From positions 124,001 through 188,000 of the forward strand of contig NZ_RFFK01000001.1 of assembly GCF_003696305.1 (NCBI RefSeq): a stretch of 64,000 bases of DNA, in the 5' to 3' direction. Origin of the DNA: Pseudomonas sp. AOB-7. Lineage in GTDB: Bacteria; Pseudomonadota; Gammaproteobacteria; Pseudomonadales; Pseudomonadaceae. The notes under the pieces were generated by a model. The model saw nothing but the letters and a program-made list of their open reading frames with translations. It was not told where the DNA came from and ran no database searches. The number at the start of each line of letters is the position of its first letter. Within the stretch, counting starts at the first letter, position 1. The translations under genes were made by a program, and so were the position numbers. Of this stretch, positions 28,966-37,104 are shown piece by piece.

Positions 28966-29799
28966 CTACTGATTGACGTCGCCGACCGGGTCGGGCTGCA
29001 TCTGCTGGGCCTTCCACAGCTCCAGGTTGCGTTGCAACAACTGCTCGGGCAGGCCGGCGGCGACCAATTCTGTCATTTTCCGCGCCAGCTGTCCGCGCAG
29101 CCAGGGCTCGTTGCACGCCGAGTTATGCGACAGGGTGAGGAACAGACCTTCGCTGGAGATCGGCGGTTCCAGCACCTCCAGGTCGTCGTCCATGCCCAGG
29201 GTTTCGGCCAACGCCAGGCCCGGGTAGCGCTCGTAGAGCACGTAGTCGGTGCGCCCGAGCAGCAGCTTCTGGAACGCCTGGGTCAGGCTGGACACACCCT
29301 CCAGGGTCAGGTGCTGCTTGGCGTAGGTATCGAACTGCTGGCCGAAGCTGTTGCCCACCAGGGTGTCGCCGGTGCGCCCCTGCAGGTCGACCCAGCTGCC
29401 GTAGGGGAAACCTTCGCCCTTGCGCACCCAGACCACGCTGGGGGTGAAGAAGAAGGCCGGATGCACGTAGTCCATGCTCTCCAGACGCGGCAGGGTGAGG
29501 AAGGCGCCGGCGATCAGGTCGACCCGCCCGGTGCGCACCTCGTCCTGCGCCCGCGACCAGGGCCCGGTGTGGATCACGTCCACCACCAGACCGAGCTCCT
29601 TGGCCAGGTGCTTGAGCAGGTCGGCGTTGGCGCCGATCAGCTGCTGCGGATTCTGCGGATCGCGCCACAGGTAGGGCGGATACTCGGGATTGCCGGTCGC
29701 CACCAGGCGCTCGCACTTGCCCACCGCCAGGGCGGCTGCCGGCATCAGCGCCAGGGCGCACCACAGCAGCAGGGACTTAAACAGACAACGCTCGGGCAT
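28966..29799 (-). CDS. Periplasmic solute-binding-like protein (SBP_bac_3 type), copy 3
   Basis: A 277-residue exported protein with signal peptide ending ALAV near residue 26, then ATGNPEYPPYLWRD, LIGANADLLKHLAKELGL and YVHPAFFFTPSVVWVRKGE, typical of the type 3 solute-binding fold. It is only nine bases upstream of the DUF4398 gene and may share the operon. No ABC transporter is adjacent. It is more distant from the tandem pair at 8.4-10.1 kb than they are from each other. Confidence 0.82.
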   Translation of the reverse strand: MPERCLFKSLLLWCALALMPAAALAVGKCERLVATGNPEYPPYLWRDPQNPQQLIGANADLLKHLAKELGLVVDVIHTGPWSRAQDEVRTGRVDLIAGAFLTLPRLESMDYVHPAFFFTPSVVWVRKGEGFPYGSWVDLQGRTGDTLVGNSFGQQFDTYAKQHLTLEGVSSLTQAFQKLLLGRTDYVLYERYPGLALAETLGMDDDLEVLEPPISSEGLFLTLSHNSACNEPWLRGQLARKMTELVAAGLPEQLLQRNLELWKAQQMQPDPVGDVNQ

Positions 29800-29914
29800 T
29801 GGCTACTCTCGGTTCATGCGGTGATCGACAAGGAAGGTGGGCAAGCCCGGGAAACCATCCATGTTCATGCTAGCTTAATGGCGCCGCCATAATAATTCGC
29901 TATAAGGACGCGCC

Positions 29915-30844
29915 ATGAAAAAACTGCTGTTCGGCCTGATACTGCTGCTCGCCGCTGCCGCCGCGACGCTCTACTTCTTTCCGGCGACCCAGCTGGCCAG
30001 CCTGCGCCTGATCGAGCAGCAGCGCGCCGGGCTGAGCCACGAACAGCTGCGTGCCGGCGATCTTAACATCCATTACTACCAGGGAGGGCCGGCAAAGGGC
30101 GAAACCCTGGTGCTGATCCACGGCTTCGCCGCGGACAAGGATAACTGGCTGCGCTTTTCCCGCCAGCTGACGAATCGCTATCGGGTGATCGCCCTCGACC
30201 TGCCCGGCTTCGGCGACAGCGACCGCCCCGTCGGCAGCTACGACGTCGGCACCCAGGCCGAACGCCTGGCGAGCATCCTCGACGCGCTGGATATCGATCG
30301 CGCCCATCTGCTGGGCAACTCCATGGGTGGGCATATCGCCGCCCTCTTTGCCGCACGCTACCCGCAGCGGGTGCGCTCGCTGGCGCTGTTCGACAACGCC
30401 GGGGTCGAGGCGCCGAGCAAGAGCGAACTCTTCGAACTGCTCGAACGCGGCGTACCCAACCCGCTGGTGGTAAGGCAGCCGCAAGACTTCCAGCGCCTGC
30501 TGCAGTTCGTCTTCGTCGAGCCGCCCTACCTGCCCGAGTCGCTCCGGCGCCACCTGGCCGAACGGTCGATGGCCAACCGCGAGCATTACGAGCGGGTATT
30601 CCAGCAACTGGTCGAGCGCTATATCCCGCTGGAGCCGGAACTGCCGAAAATCCAGGCCCCGACCCTGCTGCTGTGGGGCGAGCAGGACCGCGTGCTGCAT
30701 GTGTCCAGCATCGAGGTGATGCGGCCGTTGTTGCGCCAGCCCAGCGTGGTAGTGATGCCGGGCGTCGGCCATGCGCCGATGCTGGAGCGACCGCAGGAAA
30801 GCGCCCTGCTCTACCGGCGTTTTCTGGAGGGACTAAGGCGCTGA
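29915..30844 (+). CDS. Alpha/beta-fold hydrolase, membrane-anchored
   Basis: A 309-residue hydrolase with an N-terminal hydrophobic segment (MKKLLFGLILLLAAAAATLYFF) that may be a signal anchor or signal peptide. The alpha/beta hydrolase core shows the oxyanion stretch LIHGFAADKDNW, the nucleophile elbow GNSMGG (Ser about 131), an acidic residue in LLLWGEQDRV, and the catalytic His in GVGHAPMLERP. It resembles esterases and lipases of Pseudomonas. AAGGA precedes the ATG. It is the last host gene before the prophage. Confidence 0.88.
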   Translation: MKKLLFGLILLLAAAAATLYFFPATQLASLRLIEQQRAGLSHEQLRAGDLNIHYYQGGPAKGETLVLIHGFAADKDNWLRFSRQLTNRYRVIALDLPGFGDSDRPVGSYDVGTQAERLASILDALDIDRAHLLGNSMGGHIAALFAARYPQRVRSLALFDNAGVEAPSKSELFELLERGVPNPLVVRQPQDFQRLLQFVFVEPPYLPESLRRHLAERSMANREHYERVFQQLVERYIPLEPELPKIQAPTLLLWGEQDRVLHVSSIEVMRPLLRQPSVVVMPGVGHAPMLERPQESALLYRRFLEGLRR

Positions 30845-31027
30845 GGCATCCCGTAAATCAAGCCAACCGGGACTGGCGCACACGGCGTAGACCCACGGGT
30901 CTGCCGCTTCGCCTTCGACGGAGCCAAATTATCGATATAAAGGCTACGTCTCTGTTATCTGTTGCCGGGCGCTCCAAGGAAAGCCTAGGGGCCTTTTAGG
31001 GTGGGCCGGACGTGTGAGGGGGTGAGA

Positions 31028-31187
31028 TGTTTGGCACAGGGCCGGAGGATGGCGGAAGAAGCCGGAACAAACCGGAAAGCCCCGGACGGTGCGGGGCTCG
31101 GCGAGCTGGGCAGTGCCAAAGGGGTGCGCGGCAGGGAGCGCCCCAGGGCTAGGTTGGCTAGCCTGATATTGCGGGAGGTTTGGCACC
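31028..31187. repeat. TTTGGCAC repeats at the prophage left end (candidate transposase sites)
   Basis: Three copies of an eight-base motif: GTTTGGCAC at 31029-31037, GTGCCAAA (inverted) at 31113-31120 and GTTTGGCAC at 31178-31186. Mu-type phages carry several transposase-binding sites at each end with mixed orientation and uneven spacing. These match that expectation, but the right-end copies are needed for proof. Confidence 0.45.
31078..31098 (-). terminator. Possible terminator of the repressor transcript
   Basis: AGCCCC (31078-31083) and GGGGCT (31093-31098) flank a nine-base loop, and the minus strand continues with only TTTCC. The short U tract makes it a weak candidate, about 110 bases past the repressor stop. 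Confidence 0.4.
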
Positions 31188-31206
31188 GCGCCGAAGCGCG
31201 GCAGGG

Positions 31207-31902
31207 TTAAACCATCCAGCCGCCAGCCCATACAACGCGGCCAATGATGTGCAGCTCGGCCAGGCGATCCTTGGGCACAATGATCTCCCGGTACTCGCGG
31301 TTGTGGCTGATGACATGCACCGAGCCATCGAAGTCGCGCTGCAGGCGCTTGGCATAGAGATGGTCATCGAGCATGACCACATAAACACCCTCGCCCTCAA
31401 GCGTGTTGCGGCTCAGGTCGATCATGACCGTGTCGCCGTCATCTAGCAGACCGAGCATCGAGTCACCGTCCACGCGCAGGCATGCCAGGTCGGCCGGCGT
31501 CAGTCCCTTCTTGCGCAGGCTATAGCGAGTAAAGGACAGGTTGACTAGGACGCGCGAACGCTCGTTCCAGGCGCCGCTACCAGCGCTGCAGCGGGCGTCA
31601 TATAGCGGGACGTAGGCATAGGCGTCTTCATCTTGCTTCGCCGCCCCCCCAAACGCGAGCCACATGGGATCGAGTTTGTTAGCGTGCGCGATCTGAGCCA
31701 GGCGGTCGAGCGTAGGGAATGTCTCGCCACTCAGATAACTGCGTATGGCGCCCTCTGACAGACCGCAGGTGCGCGCAAAAGCGCGCGCCCCAGTGTTCCC
31801 CATGATCTCTTTGAGCCTTTCTCCGAAGCATCCGATTCCCCCCAGGGGAATCGGATGCTCAGTCTTAGCTGCATCCGATTCATCCGATTCTGCGTAAGTC
31901 AT
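31207..31902 (-). CDS. LexA-like phage repressor (HTH plus S24 peptidase)
   Basis: A 231-residue repressor that should keep the lytic genes silent. An N-terminal helix-turn-helix lies around residues 25-70 (FGERLKEIMGN...ARTCGLSEGAIRSYLSG). The S24 peptidase domain has catalytic Ser 148 (GDSM) and Lys 185 (YAKRL), and an Ala107-Gly108 bond in CSAGSG is the probable self-cleavage site. RecA-stimulated cleavage, and so induction by DNA damage, is expected. The first ~24 residues are an unusual extension encoded by DNA that carries four ATCCGATT operator-like motifs. Confidence 0.9.
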   Translation of the reverse strand: MTYAESDESDAAKTEHPIPLGGIGCFGERLKEIMGNTGARAFARTCGLSEGAIRSYLSGETFPTLDRLAQIAHANKLDPMWLAFGGAAKQDEDAYAYVPLYDARCSAGSGAWNERSRVLVNLSFTRYSLRKKGLTPADLACLRVDGDSMLGLLDDGDTVMIDLSRNTLEGEGVYVVMLDDHLYAKRLQRDFDGSVHVISHNREYREIIVPKDRLAELHIIGRVVWAGGWMV

Positions 31903-31976
31903 TGATTTACCTAGGCTCGCGCTTTTTTCTGTGCGTGCTGTTCACAAAAAAGAATCGGATACGCTTTTATCCGATT
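31828..31976. promoter_or_regulatory. Operator cluster of six ATCCGATT motifs
   Basis: Perfect 14-base arms GCATCCGATTCCCC (31828-31841) and complement (31845-31858), two tandem CATCCGATT copies (31872-31880, 31881-31889), and a 9-base inverted pair AATCGGATA/TATCCGATT (31953-31961, 31968-31976). The last pair overlaps a plausible early promoter (TTCACA at 31941, TTTTAT at 31965). This is the expected control point between the leftward repressor and the rightward early genes. Confidence 0.75.
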
Positions 31977-32062
31977 GCATGTACTCTTTTTTCTGCGTAT
32001 GTTTATCCGCAACAGGCTGTTAGACGGCCTTAAAAAACCACCCGCCAAGATGGTTGTTGCTG

Positions 32063-32401
32063 ATGAACATTGCAGAGATGCCACACGACCCGGCCCAGCG
32101 CTGGGAGTGGATCAAATACCAACTGCGCATCCACGGCTGCTCGCCCGCCGAACTGGCTCGCCAGCTCGACGTTACCGACCGGGCGGTGCGTGCGGTGAAG
32201 CACGCGCCATACCCGCGCATCGAGCGCGCCATCGCAGAACAACTGGACGTACAGCCGATTGAACTCTGGCCAGAGCGCTGGAACCTGGACGGCACCCCGC
32301 GCCGCCAGCGGCCTAACCGGGCCGAAACCTTTCCGCGCAGCACCGCCAAGGATAGCCGTTACGTTCCTGTTTCGCACCGTAAAACGGGCACGGAGGCATG
32401 A
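32063..32401 (+). CDS. Ner/Nlp-like DNA-binding protein
   Basis: About 112 residues. The first 75 (HDPAQRWEWIKYQLRIHGCSPAELARQLDVTDRAVRAVKHAPYPRIERAIAEQLDVQPIELWPERW) match the Ner/Nlp winged-helix type found just after the repressor in Mu-like phages, where it dampens early transcription. A basic tail of ~40 residues follows. The start could be ATG 32063, ATG 32078 or TTG 32054; none has a good ribosome site. Its stop overlaps the next ATG (ATGA). Confidence 0.8.
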   Translation: MNIAEMPHDPAQRWEWIKYQLRIHGCSPAELARQLDVTDRAVRAVKHAPYPRIERAIAEQLDVQPIELWPERWNLDGTPRRQRPNRAETFPRSTAKDSRYVPVSHRKTGTEA

Positions 32402-32835
32402 ACATGCGCCGCGGAAAAGATGACCGCACCCTAGACATCTTCGATGTTCCCCAGCCGAAGCTGGCAGTCCCTGGCGAGGGCAACTACGCCGCCGAGGTCA
32501 GCCTCATGGTTGGCCAGCTTCTCAAAGGCCAGGATCGCCACCAGGTCGCCGCGCATATGTCGCGACTGTCAGGCGATGACGTGAGCAAGTTCATGCTCGA
32601 CGCCTGGGCCAGTCCGGCCCGCCAGGATCACAACCTGCCTTTCTACCGCGCCGTGCTCTTGGAGCAGGCCTGCGACTGCCATCTACTGACCGACTGGCAG
32701 GTTGCCCAACGTGGTGGCCGGGTCGCCTATGGCCGAGAGGCGCTGGATGCCGAGTTGGGCCGTCTGGAGCGCGAGGCCGCAGAGGCCACCCGCAAGGCAC
32801 GCGAGCTGAAAAAGCTCTTGGGAGACCGGACATGA
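32398..32835 (+). CDS. Phage early protein of unknown function
   Basis: A 145-residue protein, mostly helical, with a charged C-terminal coiled-coil (GRLEREAAEATRKARELKKLL). GGAGG precedes the ATG at 32398, and both ends overlap neighbours by four bases, so it belongs to a tightly coupled early operon. I do not recognise a domain. Similar-sized unknown proteins lie between Ner and transposase in Pseudomonas transposable phages. Confidence 0.72.
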   Translation: MNMRRGKDDRTLDIFDVPQPKLAVPGEGNYAAEVSLMVGQLLKGQDRHQVAAHMSRLSGDDVSKFMLDAWASPARQDHNLPFYRAVLLEQACDCHLLTDWQVAQRGGRVAYGREALDAELGRLEREAAEATRKARELKKLLGDRT

Positions 32836-33029
32836 CCAGCATCCCACAAAACCTCCTGGACGATCTGCGCCTGGCTACCGAGTTCTATGACTGCGTCGCT
32901 ATAGAAAGCAAAGCAGGCCATGACTGCGTCAGCACCGGCGCCTGGCGTGACGCCGAGGAATGGCTGCGCACTGCCGCACTCAACCTCGGCACCCACCTGG
33001 CCCGCAAAGGCGAGGTGCCCAATGCGTAA
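32832..33029 (+). CDS. Small phage early protein
   Basis: A 65-residue acidic protein (MTSIPQNLLDDLRLATEFYDC...) overlapping the upstream gene by four bases (ATGA) and the transposase gene by eight. No domain recognised. The coupling on both sides supports it as a real gene. Confidence 0.62.
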   Translation: MTSIPQNLLDDLRLATEFYDCVAIESKAGHDCVSTGAWRDAEEWLRTAALNLGTHLARKGEVPNA

Positions 33030-35070
33030 GTGGTTCACCGCCCAAGAGCTGGCTGGCTTGCCGGGGCTGCCGACCACTGACCGGAATATCAGGCAGATGG
33101 CCGACCGCGAAGGCTGGGAAGGCCAGCGCCGCCTTGGCTCCAAGGCCATCGAGTACAGTTTCGCCGTCCTGCCGCCCGATACCCAGGCCGCCCTGCTGGC
33201 CCGCCTGGTCAACCAAGCCGAGCCGCAGCCCGAGCCTTCCGCCGAACAGAAAACGCCTCAGCGTGACGCGCTTTCCGCGTCACGCTTTAGCGAATCACAG
33301 CGCTCAGTGATGCAGGCGCGCCTGGCCTTCGTGCGCGAAATCGAGCGCATGAGCGCCGCCGTCACCCAGCAGCGCGCGATCATGACCCTGGTCGGTCTGG
33401 CCCGTGACAACCAGCTCAGCCCGTACCTGGCCGACCGCGTGGTGCGCGCTAACGACCGCAAGACGGCCGACCGCAGTTTGTCCGAGCGCACCCTCAAGCG
33501 CTGGCTGTCCGACTACCGCCGCGAAGGCGAGGCCGGTCTGGTGCCGGGCCGTAGCAAGGCTGACATGAGCGTGCCGGACTGGGCGCCCGATTTTCTGCGC
33601 CACTACCAGCGCCCGACCAAGCCCAGTGTGGAGGCGGCCTATGCCGAATACTCCGCGAAATGCACGGGCGACCGCCCCAGCATTCACCAGGTGCGCCGCT
33701 TCCTGAACAAGCTCAGCCCCGAGGCCCGCGAGCGTGGTCGCCGCAGCCCGCAAGAGCTGAAAGCCCTGCAGCCGTTCAAGCGCCGCGACACCCGCAACCT
33801 CCTGCCCGGCGACGTGTACACGGCCGACGGCCACAAGTTCGATGCCGAGGTACTGAACCCGCGCACCGGCAAGCCGTACCGCCCGGAAACAACCACCGTG
33901 CTGGACGTGGGCACCCGTCGCGCACTGGGCTACTCCATCGGCGAAGCCGAGTCGACCGTGGGCGTTCTCGATGCCCTGCGCGACGCGGTGAAGCGTGGCG
34001 GCATGTTCGCTGTGTTCTACGTCGACAACGGGTCGGGCTTCGCCAACGACACCGTGCGCGAAGTGGTCGACCGCCTCGGCGGCACCATGACCCACGCGCT
34101 GCCCTACAACAGCCAGGCGCGTGGTCTGATCGAACGCGCCCACCAGTCCATTTGGGTGACCGCCGCCAAGAAGCTGCCGAGCTACATCGGCGCCGCCATG
34201 GACAAGCACGCCGGCACAGCCGTGCATCGGATCAGCCGCAAGCAGCTGCGCGACACTGGTAGCACCCCGCTGATTCCGACCTTCGCCGAGTTCATTGCCG
34301 GCGTCGAGTACGAGCTGGAGGCCTACAACAACCGGCCGCATCGGGGCCTGGCGAAAGTCCGCGACCCGCAGACCGGCGCCCTGCGCCACATGAGCCCCAA
34401 CGAAGCCTGGCAAGCGGCCCTCGACAGCGGCTGGGAACCGATGCTGGCGCCAGCCGAGCTGGTCGAAGACCTGATGCGCCCGCAGGTGATCCGCCCGACC
34501 CGCCGCGGCGAAATCGCCTGGGCCGGCCAGCGTTACTTCCTCAATAGCTTGCGCGACTTCCACGGCGAGGAAGTGCGGGTGGCCTACGACGTGCGCGACG
34601 CCTCCCGTGTGTGGGTTCGCACTCTGGAAGGCCACCTGCTGGGCGAGGCACTGCTCGACGGCAACGCCAGCGACTACATGCCGCGCAGCATGATCGAGCA
34701 AGCCCAGGAGCGCCGCGAGCTGGGCCAGATGAAGCGCGCCATCGACAAGCTGGAAACCACCACGGGCAAGCGCGTCGAGCTGCTAGCCCCGACCAGCGCA
34801 CCGAGCGCCAACCTGGAGCCGGCGCAGTTGGCCAGCGCACAGCGATACGCCGCCCTGGCCCTGGACGCCCAGGCGGCCGCCTTCACCGTGCCGGGCGACC
34901 CGATGGCCCGCTACGACCTGTGGCAGCAACTGAACGCCCGCCTCTTGGCCGGCGAAACCCTCACCGATGACGAAGCCCGCTGGCATGAGCGCTACCCGGC
35001 CCACCCGGACTTCGCCTCGATTCAACGCATGTATGACCAATTCGCGGAGCCTGCAACGGCCCGCGCTTGA
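33022..35070 (+). CDS. MuA-type DDE transposase
   Basis: A 682-residue transposase that cuts and joins phage ends during integration and replicative transposition. The N-terminal Mu-type winged helix (MRKWFTAQELAGLPGLPTTDRNIR..., residues 1-60) binds the internal enhancer or ends. Helix-turn-helix end-binding domains follow (~90-230). The catalytic core has Asp 269 (TADG), Asp 335 (VDNGSG) and Glu 371 (LIERAH), close to the D269/D336/E392 triad of MuA. A C-terminal MuB/ClpX-interacting region is expected. The start at 33022 aligns with MuA; a reading frame upstream from 32920 is not used. Confidence 0.95.
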   Translation: MRKWFTAQELAGLPGLPTTDRNIRQMADREGWEGQRRLGSKAIEYSFAVLPPDTQAALLARLVNQAEPQPEPSAEQKTPQRDALSASRFSESQRSVMQARLAFVREIERMSAAVTQQRAIMTLVGLARDNQLSPYLADRVVRANDRKTADRSLSERTLKRWLSDYRREGEAGLVPGRSKADMSVPDWAPDFLRHYQRPTKPSVEAAYAEYSAKCTGDRPSIHQVRRFLNKLSPEARERGRRSPQELKALQPFKRRDTRNLLPGDVYTADGHKFDAEVLNPRTGKPYRPETTTVLDVGTRRALGYSIGEAESTVGVLDALRDAVKRGGMFAVFYVDNGSGFANDTVREVVDRLGGTMTHALPYNSQARGLIERAHQSIWVTAAKKLPSYIGAAMDKHAGTAVHRISRKQLRDTGSTPLIPTFAEFIAGVEYELEAYNNRPHRGLAKVRDPQTGALRHMSPNEAWQAALDSGWEPMLAPAELVEDLMRPQVIRPTRRGEIAWAGQRYFLNSLRDFHGEEVRVAYDVRDASRVWVRTLEGHLLGEALLDGNASDYMPRSMIEQAQERRELGQMKRAIDKLETTTGKRVELLAPTSAPSANLEPAQLASAQRYAALALDAQAAAFTVPGDPMARYDLWQQLNARLLAGETLTDDEARWHERYPAHPDFASIQRMYDQFAEPATARA

Positions 35071-35087
35071 CCAGGGGAGTAACACCT

Positions 35088-35810
35088 ATGAGCGTTTCCA
35101 AGATCGTCCCGTTGACCAATGTCGGCCTGCTGGCCAGCGCCATTGACCGTGCCCTGCAGCGCCCCCAGGGCCTGCCTGGGCTGGTGGTCATGTTCGGGCC
35201 GAGTGGCTTCGGCAAATCCGTGGCCGCCGCCTGCGCCGCCAATCAACACCGCGCCTATTACGTGGAGTGCCGGGACAGCTGGACTAAGAAGGCATTCCTG
35301 CTCGCCATCCTGCGCGAGATGGCGATCACCCCCGCCCGCACCCTCAGCGAGATGGTTGACCAGATCGCCGAGCAGCTCAGCCTGAGCGGCCGGCCGCTGA
35401 TCGTCGATGACGTGCAATACCTGCTTGAGAAGGCAGCGGCCAACGTCCTGACCGACCTCTACAACGCCAGCCAAGGCACCATCATATTGATCGGCGAGGA
35501 AGGCGTAGCCACCAGCTTGGTCAAGCTGGAGCGTCTGCATAACCGCGTGCTGGAGTGGGTGCCCGCCCAATCGGCCAACCTGGCAGACGTCAAGCGCCTG
35601 GCCGCCGCCAGCTACCCGAACCTGCGTCTGGCTGATGACCTGCTGCAAGACCTGAACAGCGCCGTTAAAGGCTGCCTGCGCCGGGTGGCGGTCAACCTGC
35701 ACCGGGTAAACAGTGAAGCCACCGCGTCCGGCCTGGAGGCAGTCGACCTGCCCACCTGGGGCAAACGTGGTTGGTTCACTGGCGCCGCTCCTGCGCGGAG
35801 GGTTGCTTGA
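35088..35810 (+). CDS. MuB-type AAA+ ATPase for target selection
   Basis: A 240-residue AAA+ ATPase with Walker A GPSGFGKS (about residues 36-43) and Walker B LIVDDVQ (about 105-111). MuB binds target DNA, stimulates the transposase and gives target immunity. It lacks the long N-terminal DNA-binding part of Mu MuB (312 residues), as in the B3/D3112 type. ATG 35088 follows GGGGAG. The stop overlaps the next start by one base. Confidence 0.9.
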   Translation: MSVSKIVPLTNVGLLASAIDRALQRPQGLPGLVVMFGPSGFGKSVAAACAANQHRAYYVECRDSWTKKAFLLAILREMAITPARTLSEMVDQIAEQLSLSGRPLIVDDVQYLLEKAAANVLTDLYNASQGTIILIGEEGVATSLVKLERLHNRVLEWVPAQSANLADVKRLAAASYPNLRLADDLLQDLNSAVKGCLRRVAVNLHRVNSEATASGLEAVDLPTWGKRGWFTGAAPARRVA

Positions 35811-36415
35811 TGGCGACCGGGCGTAAGCAGATTCACCTGGAAATGCGCGGCGGCAAAAGCAACCGGCAGCGGGTGTGGGAAGCCATCCGCTCAGCAGCTG
35901 AAAGCTTCACCAGCTACAAGGTGTCGCGGCAGGCAAAGGTCGACCAAGCCACCGTCCGCACCTACCTCCATGGGCTGATAAAAGGCGGCTATGTGACGGT
36001 ACTCAGCGGCGGCCGTTTTGAGGAGCAGACCTTCGCCCTGGCCAATGACGTCGGCGCCGAAGCCCCCGCCGTGACCCGCGACGGCCAGCCAAGCAAGGCC
36101 GGTGCAGGAACCGAGGCCATGTGGCGCACGCTGCGCATCCTGGGCGAACTGGACGCCGAGGAACTGGCGAAGCAGGCCTCGATTGCAGCCCCCACCACCC
36201 GAACCACAGCGCAGCGCTATCTCCAGTGGCTAGTGCATGCCGGTTACGTCCAGATCGTGAGCAAGGGCGCACCGGGCAAGCCCGCCCGCTATCGACTCAT
36301 ACCCCAGCGCTACAGCGGCCCGCGCCCACCGATGATTCAGCGGGTCGGCCAGGTGTTCGACCCAAACCTGGGCAAAGTCGTCTACCGCCAGCCGGAGCCG
36401 GAGGTTGAGGAATGA
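35810..36415 (+). CDS. Phage early winged-helix protein
   Basis: A 201-residue protein with what look like two winged-helix units: NRQRVWEAIRSAAESFTSYKVSRQAKVDQATVRTYLHGLIKGGYV near residues 17-61 and a second near 100-155 (LAKQASIAAPTTRTTAQRYLQWLVHAGYVQIVSKG). It should bind DNA. The start overlaps the MuB-type stop (TGATG). Function unknown; regulation or accessory transposition roles are possible. Confidence 0.75.
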   Translation: MATGRKQIHLEMRGGKSNRQRVWEAIRSAAESFTSYKVSRQAKVDQATVRTYLHGLIKGGYVTVLSGGRFEEQTFALANDVGAEAPAVTRDGQPSKAGAGTEAMWRTLRILGELDAEELAKQASIAAPTTRTTAQRYLQWLVHAGYVQIVSKGAPGKPARYRLIPQRYSGPRPPMIQRVGQVFDPNLGKVVYRQPEPEVEE

Positions 36416-36798
36416 ACCAGGCAGCCCGTGTAGACCTGTCCGCCTGGGGTGAACAGCCGCCGTTGTTCGTCACCCTGCTGGCCCGTGAAGTCGAGCAGAG
36501 CAACCGCACCAAAGCGGCCGACCGCATCGGCATGAGCCGTACCGCCGTAACCCTGCTGTTGCAGAACCGCTACCCGTCGCCCAGCACCGACCGCGTAGAA
36601 CGCCGCGTGATGGACATCCTCGGCCGCATTGACTGCGTGGTGCTGGGGGAAGTGATCACCACTGAGCAGTGCCAAACACACCGCGAAAAACCGGCACCGA
36701 CCCACAACCCACACGCGATGCAGCACTGGCGCGCCTGCCAGCACTGCCCGCAGAACCCTCGCTGTGCAGCAAAGGAGCAACGTCATGGCCACCACTGA
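36412..36798 (+). CDS. Helix-turn-helix early protein with Cys/His-rich tail
   Basis: A 128-residue protein. Residues ~25-65 (REVEQSNRTKAADRIGMSRTAVTLLLQNRYPS) form a helix-turn-helix. The last 45 residues contain CQTH, HNPHAMQHWRACQHCPQNPRC, enough Cys and His to bind zinc. It overlaps the upstream gene by four bases. Likely a DNA-binding regulator or transposition accessory; exact role unknown. Confidence 0.7.
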   Translation: MNQAARVDLSAWGEQPPLFVTLLAREVEQSNRTKAADRIGMSRTAVTLLLQNRYPSPSTDRVERRVMDILGRIDCVVLGEVITTEQCQTHREKPAPTHNPHAMQHWRACQHCPQNPRCAAKEQRHGHH

Positions 36799-37090
36799 GC
36801 CGCGCCCGATGAAAGTCCTGACCCCTGCGCTGGCAACCAGCCTGCGCGACTTCAATGCAGCCGCCCGCCACTTGCAGGCCAAGGGCGTGCGGCTGCTACA
36901 GATCGATCCGACCGAGAACCGCCTGGTGATCAGCCCGGAAGACGGCGAGCGCCTGCAACGCGAGCGCCTGACCGAAGGCTACCAGCGCCACGCCTCTGCG
37001 GGCAGCGACCGCATCACCGTGCTGTTTGAGGGCGTAACCCTCGAATGGCGCCGCCCCATCAGCTACCGCGACCTGCAAACCATCCACTGA
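36785..37090 (+). CDS. Phage early protein of unknown function
   Basis: A 101-residue protein (MATTEPRPMKVLTPALATSLRDFNAAARHLQAKGVRLL...), overlapping the preceding gene by 14 bases. AAAGGAG stands a few bases before ATG 36785. It contains a beta-rich middle (IDPTENRLVISPEDGERLQRERL). No domain recognised. Confidence 0.66.
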   Translation: MATTEPRPMKVLTPALATSLRDFNAAARHLQAKGVRLLQIDPTENRLVISPEDGERLQRERLTEGYQRHASAGSDRITVLFEGVTLEWRRPISYRDLQTIH

Positions 37091-37104
37091 GAGAGACCAA
37101 ACAC

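Larger units (their letters stand above)
30845..31206. other. Host/prophage junction region without genes
   Basis: This 362-base gap lies between the hydrolase and the repressor. It holds a short AGACCC/GGGTCT hairpin (about 30890-30903), an imperfect AAAGCC/GGCCTTTT hairpin near 30980 that could end the hydrolase transcript, and the TTTGGCAC repeats described separately. Reading frames present are short, lack ribosome sites and have no recognisable product. The host/prophage boundary should be inside it. Confidence 0.5.

Noticed and set aside
30885-30930. Short hairpin region near 30.9 kb as a possible tRNA or attachment site
   Set aside because: No cloverleaf with a T-arm or anticodon arm can be drawn, and transposable phages do not need a tRNA attachment site.
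31001-31210. 69-codon plus-strand frame at the prophage left end
   Set aside because: No ribosome site or family match, and it covers the TTTGGCAC repeats and the repressor tail.
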